From positions 1 through 47,605 of the forward strand of contig CANRMC010000003.1 of assembly GCA_947631605.1 (NCBI GenBank): DNA of 47,605 bases. Direction: 5' to 3'. Source of the DNA: an uncultured Lachnospiraceae bacterium (GTDB taxonomy: Bacteria > Bacillota > Clostridia > Lachnospirales > Lachnospiraceae). This document shows, piece after piece, positions 1 through 7,342 of the stretch. The position numbers and the translations under genes are program-made. The notes under the pieces were generated by a model. It saw only the letters and a list, made by a program, of their open reading frames with translations, searched no databases and was not told the origin of the DNA. Position 1 is the stretch's first letter, and every line of letters starts with the position of its first letter.

Positions 1-107
1 TGAAACAGGGACGCTGCCAGAACCGCATCCGCTTTTCCCGCCGTCAGCGCGTCATAGAAATGTTCCATCGTCCCGGCGCCGCCGGAGGCGATCACAGGCA
101 CCGACAC
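1..107 (-). other. HisF C-terminal segment fused in frame to CobT (possible chimeric junction)
   Basis: Codons from position 107 down to the window edge read '[17 protein letters not shown]', then '[18 protein letters not shown]'. This is the hallmark C-terminal phosphate-binding strand and loop of HisF, the cyclase subunit of imidazole glycerol phosphate synthase, which normally sits near residues 215-250 of an approximately 250-residue barrel. Here it follows the first 92 residues of CobT with no stop or frame break. No CobT-HisF fusion is known to me, and the CobT active-site C-terminal part is absent. A contig-end misassembly is the simplest reading; a real deletion or recombination is possible. 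Confidence 0.75.
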
Positions 108-383
108 ATTTTCCGCCACCAGCGCCGTCACTTCCTGCCCGGACTGGCTGATTCCTTCCTCTGTTACGCCGTTATCGGCGCACATGACGATCACTGCCTT
201 TTTCGCTATATCAATATCCGGACTTCCGGAAATCGCGCCGATTTTTGCCAGAATGGTTTCAAACTCCCCCAGGCTGTCCAGAGGCTTCGCCATTCCGTCA
301 AAGCGCCGCTTTACCTCCCAGAAGATTTCTTCCTTCGGCGGCGTAATTGCAAGGCGTTCCAATTCATTTCTTGTCATAGTCAT
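1..383 (-). CDS. cobT: CobT N-terminus (nicotinate-nucleotide-dimethylbenzimidazole phosphoribosyltransferase), partial, running into HisF-like sequence
   Basis: The reading frame is open from ATG at 383 to the window edge. Residues 1-92 match CobT: '[10 protein letters not shown]' followed by '[27 protein letters not shown]', the region that binds dimethylbenzimidazole in this family. CobT transfers ribose phosphate from nicotinate mononucleotide to the lower ligand base in cobalamin assembly. The start is supported by a GGAAAGG site about 5 bases upstream, and cobQ ends 15 bases before it, so the two are one operon under the B12 riboswitch. After residue 92 the CobT pattern stops and the frame continues as a HisF C-terminus (separate entry). 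I am sure about both halves. Whether the fusion is biological is doubtful. A second in-frame ATG lies at 377. Confidence 0.8.
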   Translation of the reverse strand, partial: MTMTRNELERLAITPPKEEIFWEVKRRFDGMAKPLDSLGEFETILAKIGAISGSPDIDIAKKAVIVMCADNGVTEEGISQSGQEVTALVAENVSVPVIASGGAGTMEHFYDALTAGKADAVLAASLF

Positions 384-398
384 TGAAACCTTTCCTTC

Positions 399-1925
399 TC
401 AAACCGTATCAATCTTAGCTTCCTGCAGAGAGTGATAGATAAATTCCATATCCATGGACTGCCGCAGATGATCCGCCAGTTTATCATACTGGCTCTCTTT
501 AAATTCCCTATAATCAACCGGCTGTACCGCCTGCCAGGAAATTCCCTTTCGCTTTGCCAATGCGGTAACCAGCCGCTCCTTGATCTCACCATGGTCAAAG
601 ATACCATGCACATAGGTTCCTGCTGCCATATTCCGAACACAACCGTCCGGATAAATTTCCTTCTGCTCCGAAAACTGCGGCAAAATCTGTAAAAACGCCG
701 CCTGCTGCCTGCTCTCGATCATTTCCGTTCTTCCCATATGTATCTCATAACCTTCCAGTTCCATGCCGGAAAGCGGCGAAAAAAAACCTTTCAGTTCGGA
801 AAATCTTCCCGTTACCCTGCTCCGTCTCTTTTCTTTTTCCAGAACAGTCTGGACCGGAAGAATTTCCATTCCGCGTATCCTTCCGGAAGCCTCGGTTCCC
901 AAAGGATCGCAGATTTCCATACCAAGCATCTGATAACCGCCGCAGATTCCAAATACCGGATGATCCTCCGCGTATTTTTTCACTGCCGCTTCCAAACCGT
1001 TCATCCGCATCCATTTCAGATCTTCTATGGTATTTTTACTGCCCGGAAGGATGACGATATCGGGCGACCGTAATTCCGCCGCTGTCGTTACATACCGGAG
1101 CGACACCTGCTCCATGCTGTCAAACACGTCAAAATCGGTAAAATTGGAAATCCTCGGATAACGGATAACCGCAATATCGATCAGGGCTTCCTTTCTATTA
1201 TGAAAACGTTCGGTCTGACTGTCCTCATCCGGCAGGCAAAGCTCCATATAGGGGATCACGCCTGCAACCGGAACCTGTCCCATTTCTTCCAGCATGGAAA
1301 TCCCCGGTTCGAGGATCTTTTTATCGCCGCGGAATTTATTTACCAGAAGTCCTTTCACGTATGTTCGTTCTTTCTCCGTAAGCAGCATTAAGGTTCCAAG
1401 AAGCTGGGCAAATACGCCGCCTCTGTCGATATCTCCCGTAAGAAGAACCGGAGCGCCTATCATTTCCGCCAGCCCCATATTGACGATATCCTGTTCCTTG
1501 AGATTGATTTCCGCGGGACTTCCGGCGCCCTCCACAACAATGATATCATAAGAATCCGAGAGTTTCCGGAACGCCCGGAGAATATCGGGTATCAGTTTCT
1601 TTTTATAGGAAAAATAATCCTTCGCAGTCATATTTCCCAGCACTTCACCGTTTACAATCACTTGGGAGCCGGAGGTACTGGTGGGTTTTAGAAGAATGGG
1701 ATTCATAAGAACGGAGGGTTTTATCCCCGCTGCTTCTGCCTGCATGACCTGCGCCCTTCCCATTTCCAGTCCTTCTTCCGTAATAAAAGAATTAAGCGCC
1801 ATATTCTGGGATTTAAACGGCGCCGTCCGGTAGCCGTCCTGACGGAAAATACGGCAGAGTCCTGCTGTGATCAGACTTTTACCGACATTCGACATGGTTC
1901 CCTGTATCATGATTACCTGTGCCAT
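399..1925 (-). CDS. cobQ: Cobyric acid synthase CobQ
   Basis: Glutamine-dependent amidation of four side chains of adenosylcobyrinic acid a,c-diamide in cobalamin synthesis. The protein starts '[17 protein letters not shown]', the CobQ/BioD-type P-loop, followed by '[11 protein letters not shown]'. The class I glutamine amidotransferase half carries the nucleophile Cys in '[11 protein letters not shown]', preceded by '[10 protein letters not shown]', and a His in 'GTYVHGIFD'. About 508 residues is normal for the family. The ORF track starts at a GTG (1943), but the ATG at 1925 has GGAGG seven bases upstream and gives the usual N-terminus. The gene follows a cobalamin riboswitch whose 3' hairpin contains this ribosome binding site, and precedes cobT by 15 bases. 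Confidence 0.95.
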   Translation of the reverse strand: MAQVIMIQGTMSNVGKSLITAGLCRIFRQDGYRTAPFKSQNMALNSFITEEGLEMGRAQVMQAEAAGIKPSVLMNPILLKPTSTSGSQVIVNGEVLGNMTAKDYFSYKKKLIPDILRAFRKLSDSYDIIVVEGAGSPAEINLKEQDIVNMGLAEMIGAPVLLTGDIDRGGVFAQLLGTLMLLTEKERTYVKGLLVNKFRGDKKILEPGISMLEEMGQVPVAGVIPYMELCLPDEDSQTERFHNRKEALIDIAVIRYPRISNFTDFDVFDSMEQVSLRYVTTAAELRSPDIVILPGSKNTIEDLKWMRMNGLEAAVKKYAEDHPVFGICGGYQMLGMEICDPLGTEASGRIRGMEILPVQTVLEKEKRRSRVTGRFSELKGFFSPLSGMELEGYEIHMGRTEMIESRQQAAFLQILPQFSEQKEIYPDGCVRNMAAGTYVHGIFDHGEIKERLVTALAKRKGISWQAVQPVDYREFKESQYDKLADHLRQSMDMEFIYHSLQEAKIDTV

Positions 1926-1929
1926 AAAA

Positions 1930-1960
1930 AACCTCCATGCCACGAATAGGCATAGAGGTT
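1930..1960 (-). terminator. Riboswitch expression-platform hairpin (terminator and/or RBS-sequestering stem)
   Basis: On the minus strand AACCTCTATGCC and GGCATGGAGGTT pair over 12 bp (one G-U) around a 7-base loop, and a short T run follows before the cobQ ATG. The 3' arm includes the GGAGG of cobQ, so this fold would both hide the ribosome binding site and look like an intrinsic terminator. The loop/3'-arm segment TCGTGGC (1939-1945) is complementary to GCCACGA (1992-1998) just after the aptamer, which offers a competing pairing. Confidence 0.75.
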
Positions 1961-2008
1961 CCTAAAAATTTATGTTCCGGAACCAGTTACTCGTGGCCGT
2001 ACTTCCTT

Positions 2009-2174
2009 CATATAAGGCAGGTCTCCTGACTGAAAGGTTCTCGTTCCGGCTGCCTTCCCAAATTACTTCAGTGGCGTATTGCCGTTACTCCTTTATCACA
2101 GTGACGAGTTCGTACAGGATTTTCACCTGTTTCCCTTTTCACCCGCAGAAAAACTTCTCCGGACACCTTATATG
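2009..2174 (-). ncRNA. Cobalamin (B12) riboswitch aptamer
   Basis: The minus strand carries the conserved B12 box 'AGTCAGGAGACCTGCC', a GGGAAACAGGTGAAAATCC segment, 'GCCACTG', and 'GGGAAGGC' followed by 'CGAGAACC'. The ends CATATAAGG and CCTTATATG form a 9-bp P1 helix. It precedes cobQ and cobT, as expected for adenosylcobalamin feedback control of cobalamin synthesis genes. Binding should favour the downstream 12-bp hairpin that hides the cobQ ribosome binding site. Confidence 0.95.
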
Positions 2175-2213
2175 GATGAAATTGACTGACAGATACAATC
2201 GTATCCGATAATT

Positions 2214-2222
2214 ATTTTAGCA
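2214..2222 (-). promoter_or_regulatory. Extended -10 promoter for the cobalamin operon
   Basis: The minus strand reads TG-C-TAAAAT (extended -10), placed about 40 bases upstream of the riboswitch P1 helix. No good -35 box is seen at 17 bp, which is common with extended -10 promoters. A small palindrome GATAC-GATT-GTATC lies at 2192-2205 in the presumed leader. Confidence 0.45.
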
Positions 2223-2245
2223 TGATTCTTTCATACATACCATAG

Positions 2246-2836
2246 TTAAATTGGAATATCATACTTTCTTTTATCTGCTTCCGTGATCGGACGAAGAACC
2301 CTGCATGGATTACCCACTGCGATCACACCGGAAGGGATATCCCTTGTCACAACGCTTCCCCCGCCAATTACCGTATTATCTCCAATGGTAACGCCCGGCA
2401 TGACTGCGACATGTCCTCCGATCCAGACATGACTGCCGACCGTGATCGGACGGGCGATCTCCAATCCCATATCTCTCTGCGGCGCATCCAAGGCATGACC
2501 TGCCGTATAAAAGCCGCAATTCGGAGCAACGAAACAAAAGTCGCCAAAGGTAACTTTTGCACCATCCAGAATTACCAGATTATGATTGGAATAAAAATTC
2601 TCTCCGATTTCGATATTATAACCGTAATCACACCAGAAGGAGGATTCTATCCAGAATTCCTTTCCGGTTTTTCCAAAGAGCGAACGGATGATCTCTTTTC
2701 TTTTTTCCACATCCGACGGCATCAGCTGATTGTATCTGGCGCAGATTTCCTTACAGCGCAGCCGTTCCGCCGCCAGTTCTTCATTATTATTCGCATCATA
2801 CAGGATGCCTGCCTGCATTTTTTCTTTTTCTGTCAT
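2246..2836 (-). CDS. Maltose/galactoside-type O-acetyltransferase (LacA/Maa/NodL family)
   Basis: Acetyl-CoA-dependent sugar O-acetyltransferase of the trimeric left-handed beta-helix (hexapeptide) family. From M34 of the listed ORF the protein begins 'MTEKEKMQAGILYDANN', the typical Maa N-terminal domain, and is 196 residues, the family norm. Hexapeptide turns such as 'ITVGSHVWIGGHVAVMPGV' follow, and the catalytic His lies in 'FYTAGHALDA'. I chose ATG 2836 because AAGGAG lies 9 bases upstream; the longer ORF would begin inside the terminator of the gene upstream. Physiological acceptor sugar is unknown; many such enzymes probably detoxify excess sugar. Confidence 0.9.
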   Translation of the reverse strand: MTEKEKMQAGILYDANNNEELAAERLRCKEICARYNQLMPSDVEKRKEIIRSLFGKTGKEFWIESSFWCDYGYNIEIGENFYSNHNLVILDGAKVTFGDFCFVAPNCGFYTAGHALDAPQRDMGLEIARPITVGSHVWIGGHVAVMPGVTIGDNTVIGGGSVVTRDIPSGVIAVGNPCRVLRPITEADKRKYDIPI

Positions 2837-2880
2837 GATTTCAATCTCCTTAACCATATTCTTCCAGTTGATATTTATAA

Positions 2881-2930
2881 AAATGACTTCCTTCATCACT
2901 CTGTCTCTTGTGACAAAGGAAGTCGTTTTA
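2881..2930 (-). terminator. Intrinsic terminator after the CAP-domain gene
   Basis: On the minus strand GACTTCCTT pairs with AAGGAAGTC (9 bp). The interior GTCAC/GTGAT can extend the stem, and the 3' arm is followed by ATTTTTATAAA. It lies between the CAP gene stop and the acetyltransferase start. Confidence 0.75.
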
Positions 2931-2937
2931 TGCATGA

Positions 2938-3867
2938 TTAGTAGATAAATAGCTGGGACCAGTATTTTGTTCCGGATGAAGATTTATAGTAACCCACGCC
3001 AATCTTTGTAAAGTTTGGATTCAGGATGTTTGCCCTGTGTCCGGAGCTGTTCATCCAGCCCTCCATAACTGATTCCGGTGAAAATTGTCCGTATGCGAGA
3101 TTTTCTCCGGAGCCACGGTAACTGATTCCATTATCGGTCAGTATGGAACTGAAACTTCTTCCATCCGGTCTTGTATGGGAGAAGGAAACCGCACTCTCCT
3201 TCGCTCTTACATTTGCGGCAGAAGTAAGGCTTGTATCCAGTGTCACCGGACTCAGTCCTGCTTTCGAACGCTCAGCATTAACCAGCGCTGTGATCTGCTC
3301 TGCTATCGAGCTGTCATTTGTATCCGTATTACTGCTATCCGTGTCCGGCTTGCCGGTATTTGTATCCGGCTTACTGCTGTCCGTATCCGGCTTGCCGGTA
3401 TTTGGAATTACCAAACCAAAGACCGGCTTATTGCAATTCGGAAGTTTATTGCTATTGGTATCCGGCTTTTCCTCAGTACCAGCCAAATCGTCTGCTTCTG
3501 TCTGCACTTCGGTGCTTTCGGCTGCCTGTCCGGTTCCAGTCTGCGGTTTATAATCGGTCTTAGTCTCCGTTTCAGAAGAACTCTGTTCTGTATTCAAACA
3601 TTCAGAATCCTGAACATTCTGCTTTATGCAAACCGGAAACAAGGTTCCCTGCCTTCCGCTGAAAACAACTTGTGAGAAACTGTCGCACATTTGCTCCAAT
3701 ATTTCCACTATAAATGCCGGGTTGAAAACCTGTGCTTCTGTGATATTCGTTTCATATACGGCAGGCTCATTCTGAAGATTCATCCCCCCTGCCGCAAGCG
3801 AATCATGTGAAATACATCCCATGAACCCAAGTACCGCTGCTATTGCAAGTGCTGATAATTTTTTCAT
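2938..3867 (-). CDS. Secreted CAP/SCP-domain protein with Asp/Thr/Lys-rich linker
   Basis: The N-terminus 'MKKLSALAIAAVLGFMGCISHDSLAAG' is a signal peptide. The 'LGFMGC' stretch could also be a weak lipobox. Residues about 30-190 are low complexity and end in a repeated motif (GKPDTDSS/KPDTNT). Residues about 190-309 form a YkwD-like CAP domain: 'ITALVNAERSKAGLSPV', 'SFSHTRPDGRSF', 'GENLAYG', 'WMNSSGHRANILNPNFTKIGVG'. These carry the paired His and Glu residues typical of the fold. Bacterial CAP proteins are extracellular and mostly of unknown activity. AGGAGG lies 6 bases upstream of the ATG. It is a single-gene unit closed by a terminator. Confidence 0.88.
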   Translation of the reverse strand: MKKLSALAIAAVLGFMGCISHDSLAAGGMNLQNEPAVYETNITEAQVFNPAFIVEILEQMCDSFSQVVFSGRQGTLFPVCIKQNVQDSECLNTEQSSSETETKTDYKPQTGTGQAAESTEVQTEADDLAGTEEKPDTNSNKLPNCNKPVFGLVIPNTGKPDTDSSKPDTNTGKPDTDSSNTDTNDSSIAEQITALVNAERSKAGLSPVTLDTSLTSAANVRAKESAVSFSHTRPDGRSFSSILTDNGISYRGSGENLAYGQFSPESVMEGWMNSSGHRANILNPNFTKIGVGYYKSSSGTKYWSQLFIY

Positions 3868-3886
3868 AGAAACCTCCTAAAATCTT

Positions 3887-3942
3887 GAAATTGTTGCGTT
3901 TTTATTACGTTTCAATTTCTTTTTTGTTACAGCAATACAATA
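3887..3942 (-). promoter_or_regulatory. Probable promoter and inverted repeat upstream of the CAP gene
   Basis: The minus strand shows an extended -10, TG-C-TATTGT (-10 at 3937-3942). Between it and the ribosome binding site lies the inverted repeat GAAATTG...CAATTTC (3887-3893 and 3913-3919), with an AACGCAAC word inside. The repeat could be an operator or a leader hairpin. Promoter confidence is modest because no clear -35 is seen. Confidence 0.35.
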
Positions 3943-3990
3943 GCATATTTTTTTTCGAAATAATACAAGTAAATTCTGGGATATTCGTCA

Positions 3991-4668
3991 TCAATCCTGT
4001 TTTGCTACGATAATATTCCCTGTTTTTACAATACTGTCCGCCGGAATATATCCCCGTATGGAAGAAAGCGGATAGATATTTGTGTTTCTTCCGATCACGG
4101 ATCCCGGATTCAGCACACTGTTGCATCCGACTTCCACGCAGTCTCCCAGCATTGCGCCGAATTTTTTCAGACCGGTTTCTAGCCGGAATGTACCGTTCAT
4201 ACCCTCCCCCTTTACTACTACAAGCGTTTTATCAGACTTTACATTAGAAGTAATAGAGCCTGCGCCCATATGGGAACGATAACCCAGTACGGAATCTCCT
4301 ACATAGTTATAATGAGGCACCTGCACGTTATCAAACAAGATCACGTTTTTCAGTTCTGTGGAATTACCAACCACACAATTTGCCCCGACCAGAGCATTTC
4401 CCCGGATAAATGCACACTGCCTTACTTCTGTCTCCGGTCCGATAACGACAGGTCCATGCAGGTACGCGCTGTCAAATACATGCGCCGTCTTATGCACCCA
4501 TACGTTTTCTTCCCTCTGCTCATAATCATCGGAAAGTGTTTTCCCAAGGTTTTTGATAAAATCTCCGATTTCCGGAAGCACCTCCCATGGGTAAACGGCT
4601 TTTTCAAAAAGCGGTGCTGCCAGCGTATGGGTAAGGTCATACATATTCACAATCTTTATATCATCCAT
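3991..4668 (-). CDS. Left-handed beta-helix (hexapeptide repeat) protein, GlmU C-terminal-like
   Basis: 225 residues. After about 60 residues of non-repeat N-terminus ('MYDLTHTLAAPLFEKAVYPWEVL') there are many hexapeptide turns ('VVIGPETEVRQCAFIRGNALVGANCVVG', 'IGRNTNIYPLSSIRG'). It also has 'YVGDSVLG' and 'GAGSITSNVKSDKT', the acetyl-CoA-binding pattern seen in the GlmU acetyltransferase half. There is no nucleotidyltransferase domain, so it is not a full GlmU. Likely a sugar or amino-sugar acyltransferase; acceptor unknown. GGAGG lies 7 bases before ATG 4668, whereas the listed longer start has none. It begins 16 bases after the topB stop, so it is co-transcribed with topB. Confidence 0.75.
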   Translation of the reverse strand: MDDIKIVNMYDLTHTLAAPLFEKAVYPWEVLPEIGDFIKNLGKTLSDDYEQREENVWVHKTAHVFDSAYLHGPVVIGPETEVRQCAFIRGNALVGANCVVGNSTELKNVILFDNVQVPHYNYVGDSVLGYRSHMGAGSITSNVKSDKTLVVVKGEGMNGTFRLETGLKKFGAMLGDCVEVGCNSVLNPGSVIGRNTNIYPLSSIRGYIPADSIVKTGNIIVAKQD

Positions 4669-4684
4669 GTCATTTCCTCCAAGA

Positions 4685-6688
4685 TCACCCTTTTCCTTTC
4701 TTTCTGTAATAAGGGGCTGTTTTGTCAAATACAATACTCATCTGATTCTGATTCCGGATACCTTTTACAAAATCGGTATACTTTGTCACATAGTCGTTCA
4801 TCTTATCCGTATATTCCTGTTCCGTAATCGTTCCTTCGGCTACGCCCTCCAGGCCTTTCTCCCAGCTTGCCGTAAGATCCGCCCGCAGAAGTCCGTTTAC
4901 GGAATAAAGAACCACGTCGTGAATGATCTCTCCGAGAAATGTCGGCGTTACGATCTGCGTTTTTTTATTCAAAGCGATATATTTGTTATTAACGAGCTTC
5001 GTAATGATCGAGTCTCTGGTTGCACTGGTTCCAATACCGCTTCCTTTTATCTGCGCCCGAAGTTCCTCATCTTCGATCAGCTGTCCGGCATTTTCCATCG
5101 CAAGGATCAGAGTACCGGAAGAATACCGTTTCGGCGGTGTGGTTTCCCCCTCCCGGATATGGAATTCCTGTACCGGAAGAATATCGCCTTTTTTCAGAGA
5201 GGAAAGATAGGAAAGCATTTCTTCACTGCATTTCTCATTCTCGGTATTCCCGTCTTTTTCTTCTTCCGCTATCATAAGATATCCCGGTTTTGCAAGCCGC
5301 TTGAAATTTGCAAAGAAATACTCGTCTTTCCGTTTCAGGGTAAGGGCGATCTTCTCATATTCCGCCGCCGGATAAAAGATACTCAGAAACCGCCGCGCGA
5401 TCCGTTCGTATACGCCGGCTTTCAGAGAATCTAAGGAATTCAAGGCAGAAAGCCCCTGGCCGGTCGGAATGATGGCATAGTGATCCGTGATCATCTTATC
5501 ATTCACATACTTTGACTTTGCAAGATTGACATACCCTTTCTGATTTATGATATTCTGAGCAAAAGCAGAAAGTTTCGGGTACTTCTGGAGACCGGAAATA
5601 TTTTTATAGATTTCCTTTGCCACTGCCGTTGACAGAACCCTGGCGTCGGTCCTCGGATATGTGACCAGCTTCTTTTCATATAATTCCTGTACGATTGCCA
5701 AAGTCTCCGTCGGACTGATCTTAAACAGTTTGGAGCAGTCGTTCTGCAATTCCGCCAGATTATAAAGCATAGGCGGATTTTTTTTCTCCGTCTTTTTTTC
5801 TTTCTTTTCCACCTGCATGGTGACCGGTTCCGGCACACGCAGTTTTTCGATCAATGCTTCCGCATCTTCTTTTTTCCGAAAACCGTTTTCCTTATACAGA
5901 GCCGGATGCTCAAAAAAAGGACTTCCGCTAACTGCTTTCCACTCCGCTTCAAAAACCATGGCGGCGTCATCGCTATCCGCCTGCCGAAGGTCCGCCGTCA
6001 CCCTGTAAAAAGGCGTCGGCACAAATTCCCGTATTTCCCGTTCCCGTCTCACGATCATGCCCAGTACGCAGGTCATAACACGTCCTACAGCGATCACGCA
6101 TTTATCCAGTCCCAGATACTGTTTGACGGGATAACCGTATTTCAGCGTAAGCGCGCGGGAAAAATTAATTCCCATCAGGTAATCTTCCTTTGCCCTTAAA
6201 TATGCCGCAGTACCCAGATTATCATAACAGGAAAGAGGTTTTGCCTCCCGTATCCCACGCAGGATTTCTTCCTCTGTCTGGGAATCGATCCACACCCTGC
6301 GTTTCTCCTTCGCGGGATTTACCTTTGCCATCCGGTCAACCAAGCGGTAAATATATTCCCCTTCCCGTCCGGAGTCGGTGCATACATAAATACAGCCTAC
6401 GTCCTCACGATTTAAGAGGCCGCTTACGATCTTAAACTGCTTGGAAGCAGACGGGAGCACCTCGTATTTATATTCAGTTGGTATAAAAGGGATGGTATTC
6501 ATCGTCCAGCGTTTCATATTTTCATCATATGCGTCCGGATAACTCATCGTAACAAGATGCCCCACACACCATGTGATGATCTGGTCGCCCTGCTCGATAT
6601 AACCGTCCCTGCCCTGCGCCGTTACGCCGAGAGCCTTGGCAAATTCGCGCGCAACACTCGGCTTCTCGGCAATGTATAGATTTTTCAA
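4685..6688 (-). CDS. topB: DNA topoisomerase III (type IA)
   Basis: Relaxes and decatenates DNA through a transient 5'-phosphotyrosine. The N-terminal Toprim domain has 'YIAEKPSVAREFAKAL' (Glu) and 'CTDSGREGEYIYRLV' (DxDxE-like acidic cluster). The catalytic Tyr is in 'KLVTYPRTDARVLS' near residue 340, and 'GSGIGTSATRDSIITKL' is the usual C-terminal gate motif. At 667 residues it matches Firmicutes TopB without added zinc-finger repeats. The start codon is TTG, since positions 6686-6688 read TTG on the minus strand, with AGGTAG as a weak ribosome binding site. It sits between a nitroreductase gene and a beta-helix protein gene with very short spacers. Confidence 0.95.
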   Translation of the reverse strand: MKNLYIAEKPSVAREFAKALGVTAQGRDGYIEQGDQIITWCVGHLVTMSYPDAYDENMKRWTMNTIPFIPTEYKYEVLPSASKQFKIVSGLLNREDVGCIYVCTDSGREGEYIYRLVDRMAKVNPAKEKRRVWIDSQTEEEILRGIREAKPLSCYDNLGTAAYLRAKEDYLMGINFSRALTLKYGYPVKQYLGLDKCVIAVGRVMTCVLGMIVRREREIREFVPTPFYRVTADLRQADSDDAAMVFEAEWKAVSGSPFFEHPALYKENGFRKKEDAEALIEKLRVPEPVTMQVEKKEKKTEKKNPPMLYNLAELQNDCSKLFKISPTETLAIVQELYEKKLVTYPRTDARVLSTAVAKEIYKNISGLQKYPKLSAFAQNIINQKGYVNLAKSKYVNDKMITDHYAIIPTGQGLSALNSLDSLKAGVYERIARRFLSIFYPAAEYEKIALTLKRKDEYFFANFKRLAKPGYLMIAEEEKDGNTENEKCSEEMLSYLSSLKKGDILPVQEFHIREGETTPPKRYSSGTLILAMENAGQLIEDEELRAQIKGSGIGTSATRDSIITKLVNNKYIALNKKTQIVTPTFLGEIIHDVVLYSVNGLLRADLTASWEKGLEGVAEGTITEQEYTDKMNDYVTKYTDFVKGIRNQNQMSIVFDKTAPYYRKKGKG

Positions 6689-6709
6689 TATTAACTACCT
6701 GTTTCTTAT

Positions 6710-7252
6710 CTACCGATATGAAAGAATATCGGCTGTTTCTTTTCTAGGAGTCGGATTCGGAGCCTCAACTGCAATACCGATCGGGATCAGGGCTGATACC
6801 GTCTGTCCCTCCGGCAGTCCGATGATCTCCGCCACTTTGGAATCATCAAAAATTCCCAGAATACAGGAGGCAACTCCCATATCATGCGCTGCAAGACAGA
6901 ATGTCTGCGCGGCAATGCCGGCGTCAAACATTTCCCAGCCAGCGCCCTTTGATGTGGAAAAAGAGCCGTCCCTCTCATATCCGCTGCGCTTTGTAACGGA
7001 AGCAAGTACCATCAGCGTACTGCAGCCTTCCAGAATCCCTTTGTTATGCTCAAAACCCAGAGTTCCCTCCGCAGCGATCTTATCGATCATCGCCCGATCC
7101 TCTACGGCGATATAGCGGACAGTCTGGGAATTTTTCCATGTCGGAGCCATCTTTGCCGCCTCTACCAAAGCTTCTATCGTCGCATGACTGATCTTTTCAT
7201 CTGTATAAGCTCTAACGCTTCTTCTTGTTTTAATACATTCTAATGTTTCCAT
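6710..7252 (-). CDS. Nitroreductase family protein
   Basis: FMN-dependent oxidoreductase of the small nitroreductase family, about 180 residues. The N-terminal 'CIKTRRSVRAYTDEKI' is the FMN phosphate-binding RRSxR motif. The middle has 'AAKMAPTWKNSQTVRYIAVED', and 'AAHDMGVASCILGIFDD' with 'LPEGQTVSALIPIG' completes the fold. The native substrate is not evident. The start at 7252 has GGAGG 5 bases upstream and gives the usual N-terminus; the ORF-track start 27 bases earlier lacks this. topB begins 21 bases downstream. Confidence 0.9.
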   Translation of the reverse strand: METLECIKTRRSVRAYTDEKISHATIEALVEAAKMAPTWKNSQTVRYIAVEDRAMIDKIAAEGTLGFEHNKGILEGCSTLMVLASVTKRSGYERDGSFSTSKGAGWEMFDAGIAAQTFCLAAHDMGVASCILGIFDDSKVAEIIGLPEGQTVSALIPIGIAVEAPNPTPRKETADILSYR

Positions 7253-7268
7253 ACGTTCCTCCGTTCCG

Positions 7269-7321
7269 GGTAAAAGCACCCATTTTTTGATATTTTACCA
7301 TAGGCTGCCTTGGAAATTCAA
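7269..7321 (-). promoter_or_regulatory. Promoter for the nitroreductase-topB unit with leader hairpin
   Basis: On the minus strand the -35 is TTGAAT (7316-7321), the spacer 18 bp and the -10 TAAAAT (7292-7297) within TGG-TAAAAT. GGTAAAA...TTTTACC (7269-7299) forms an inverted repeat over the -10 and start region that could be an operator. Confidence 0.65.
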
Positions 7322-7342
7322 TGTGAATCTCTGAAAATGCGC

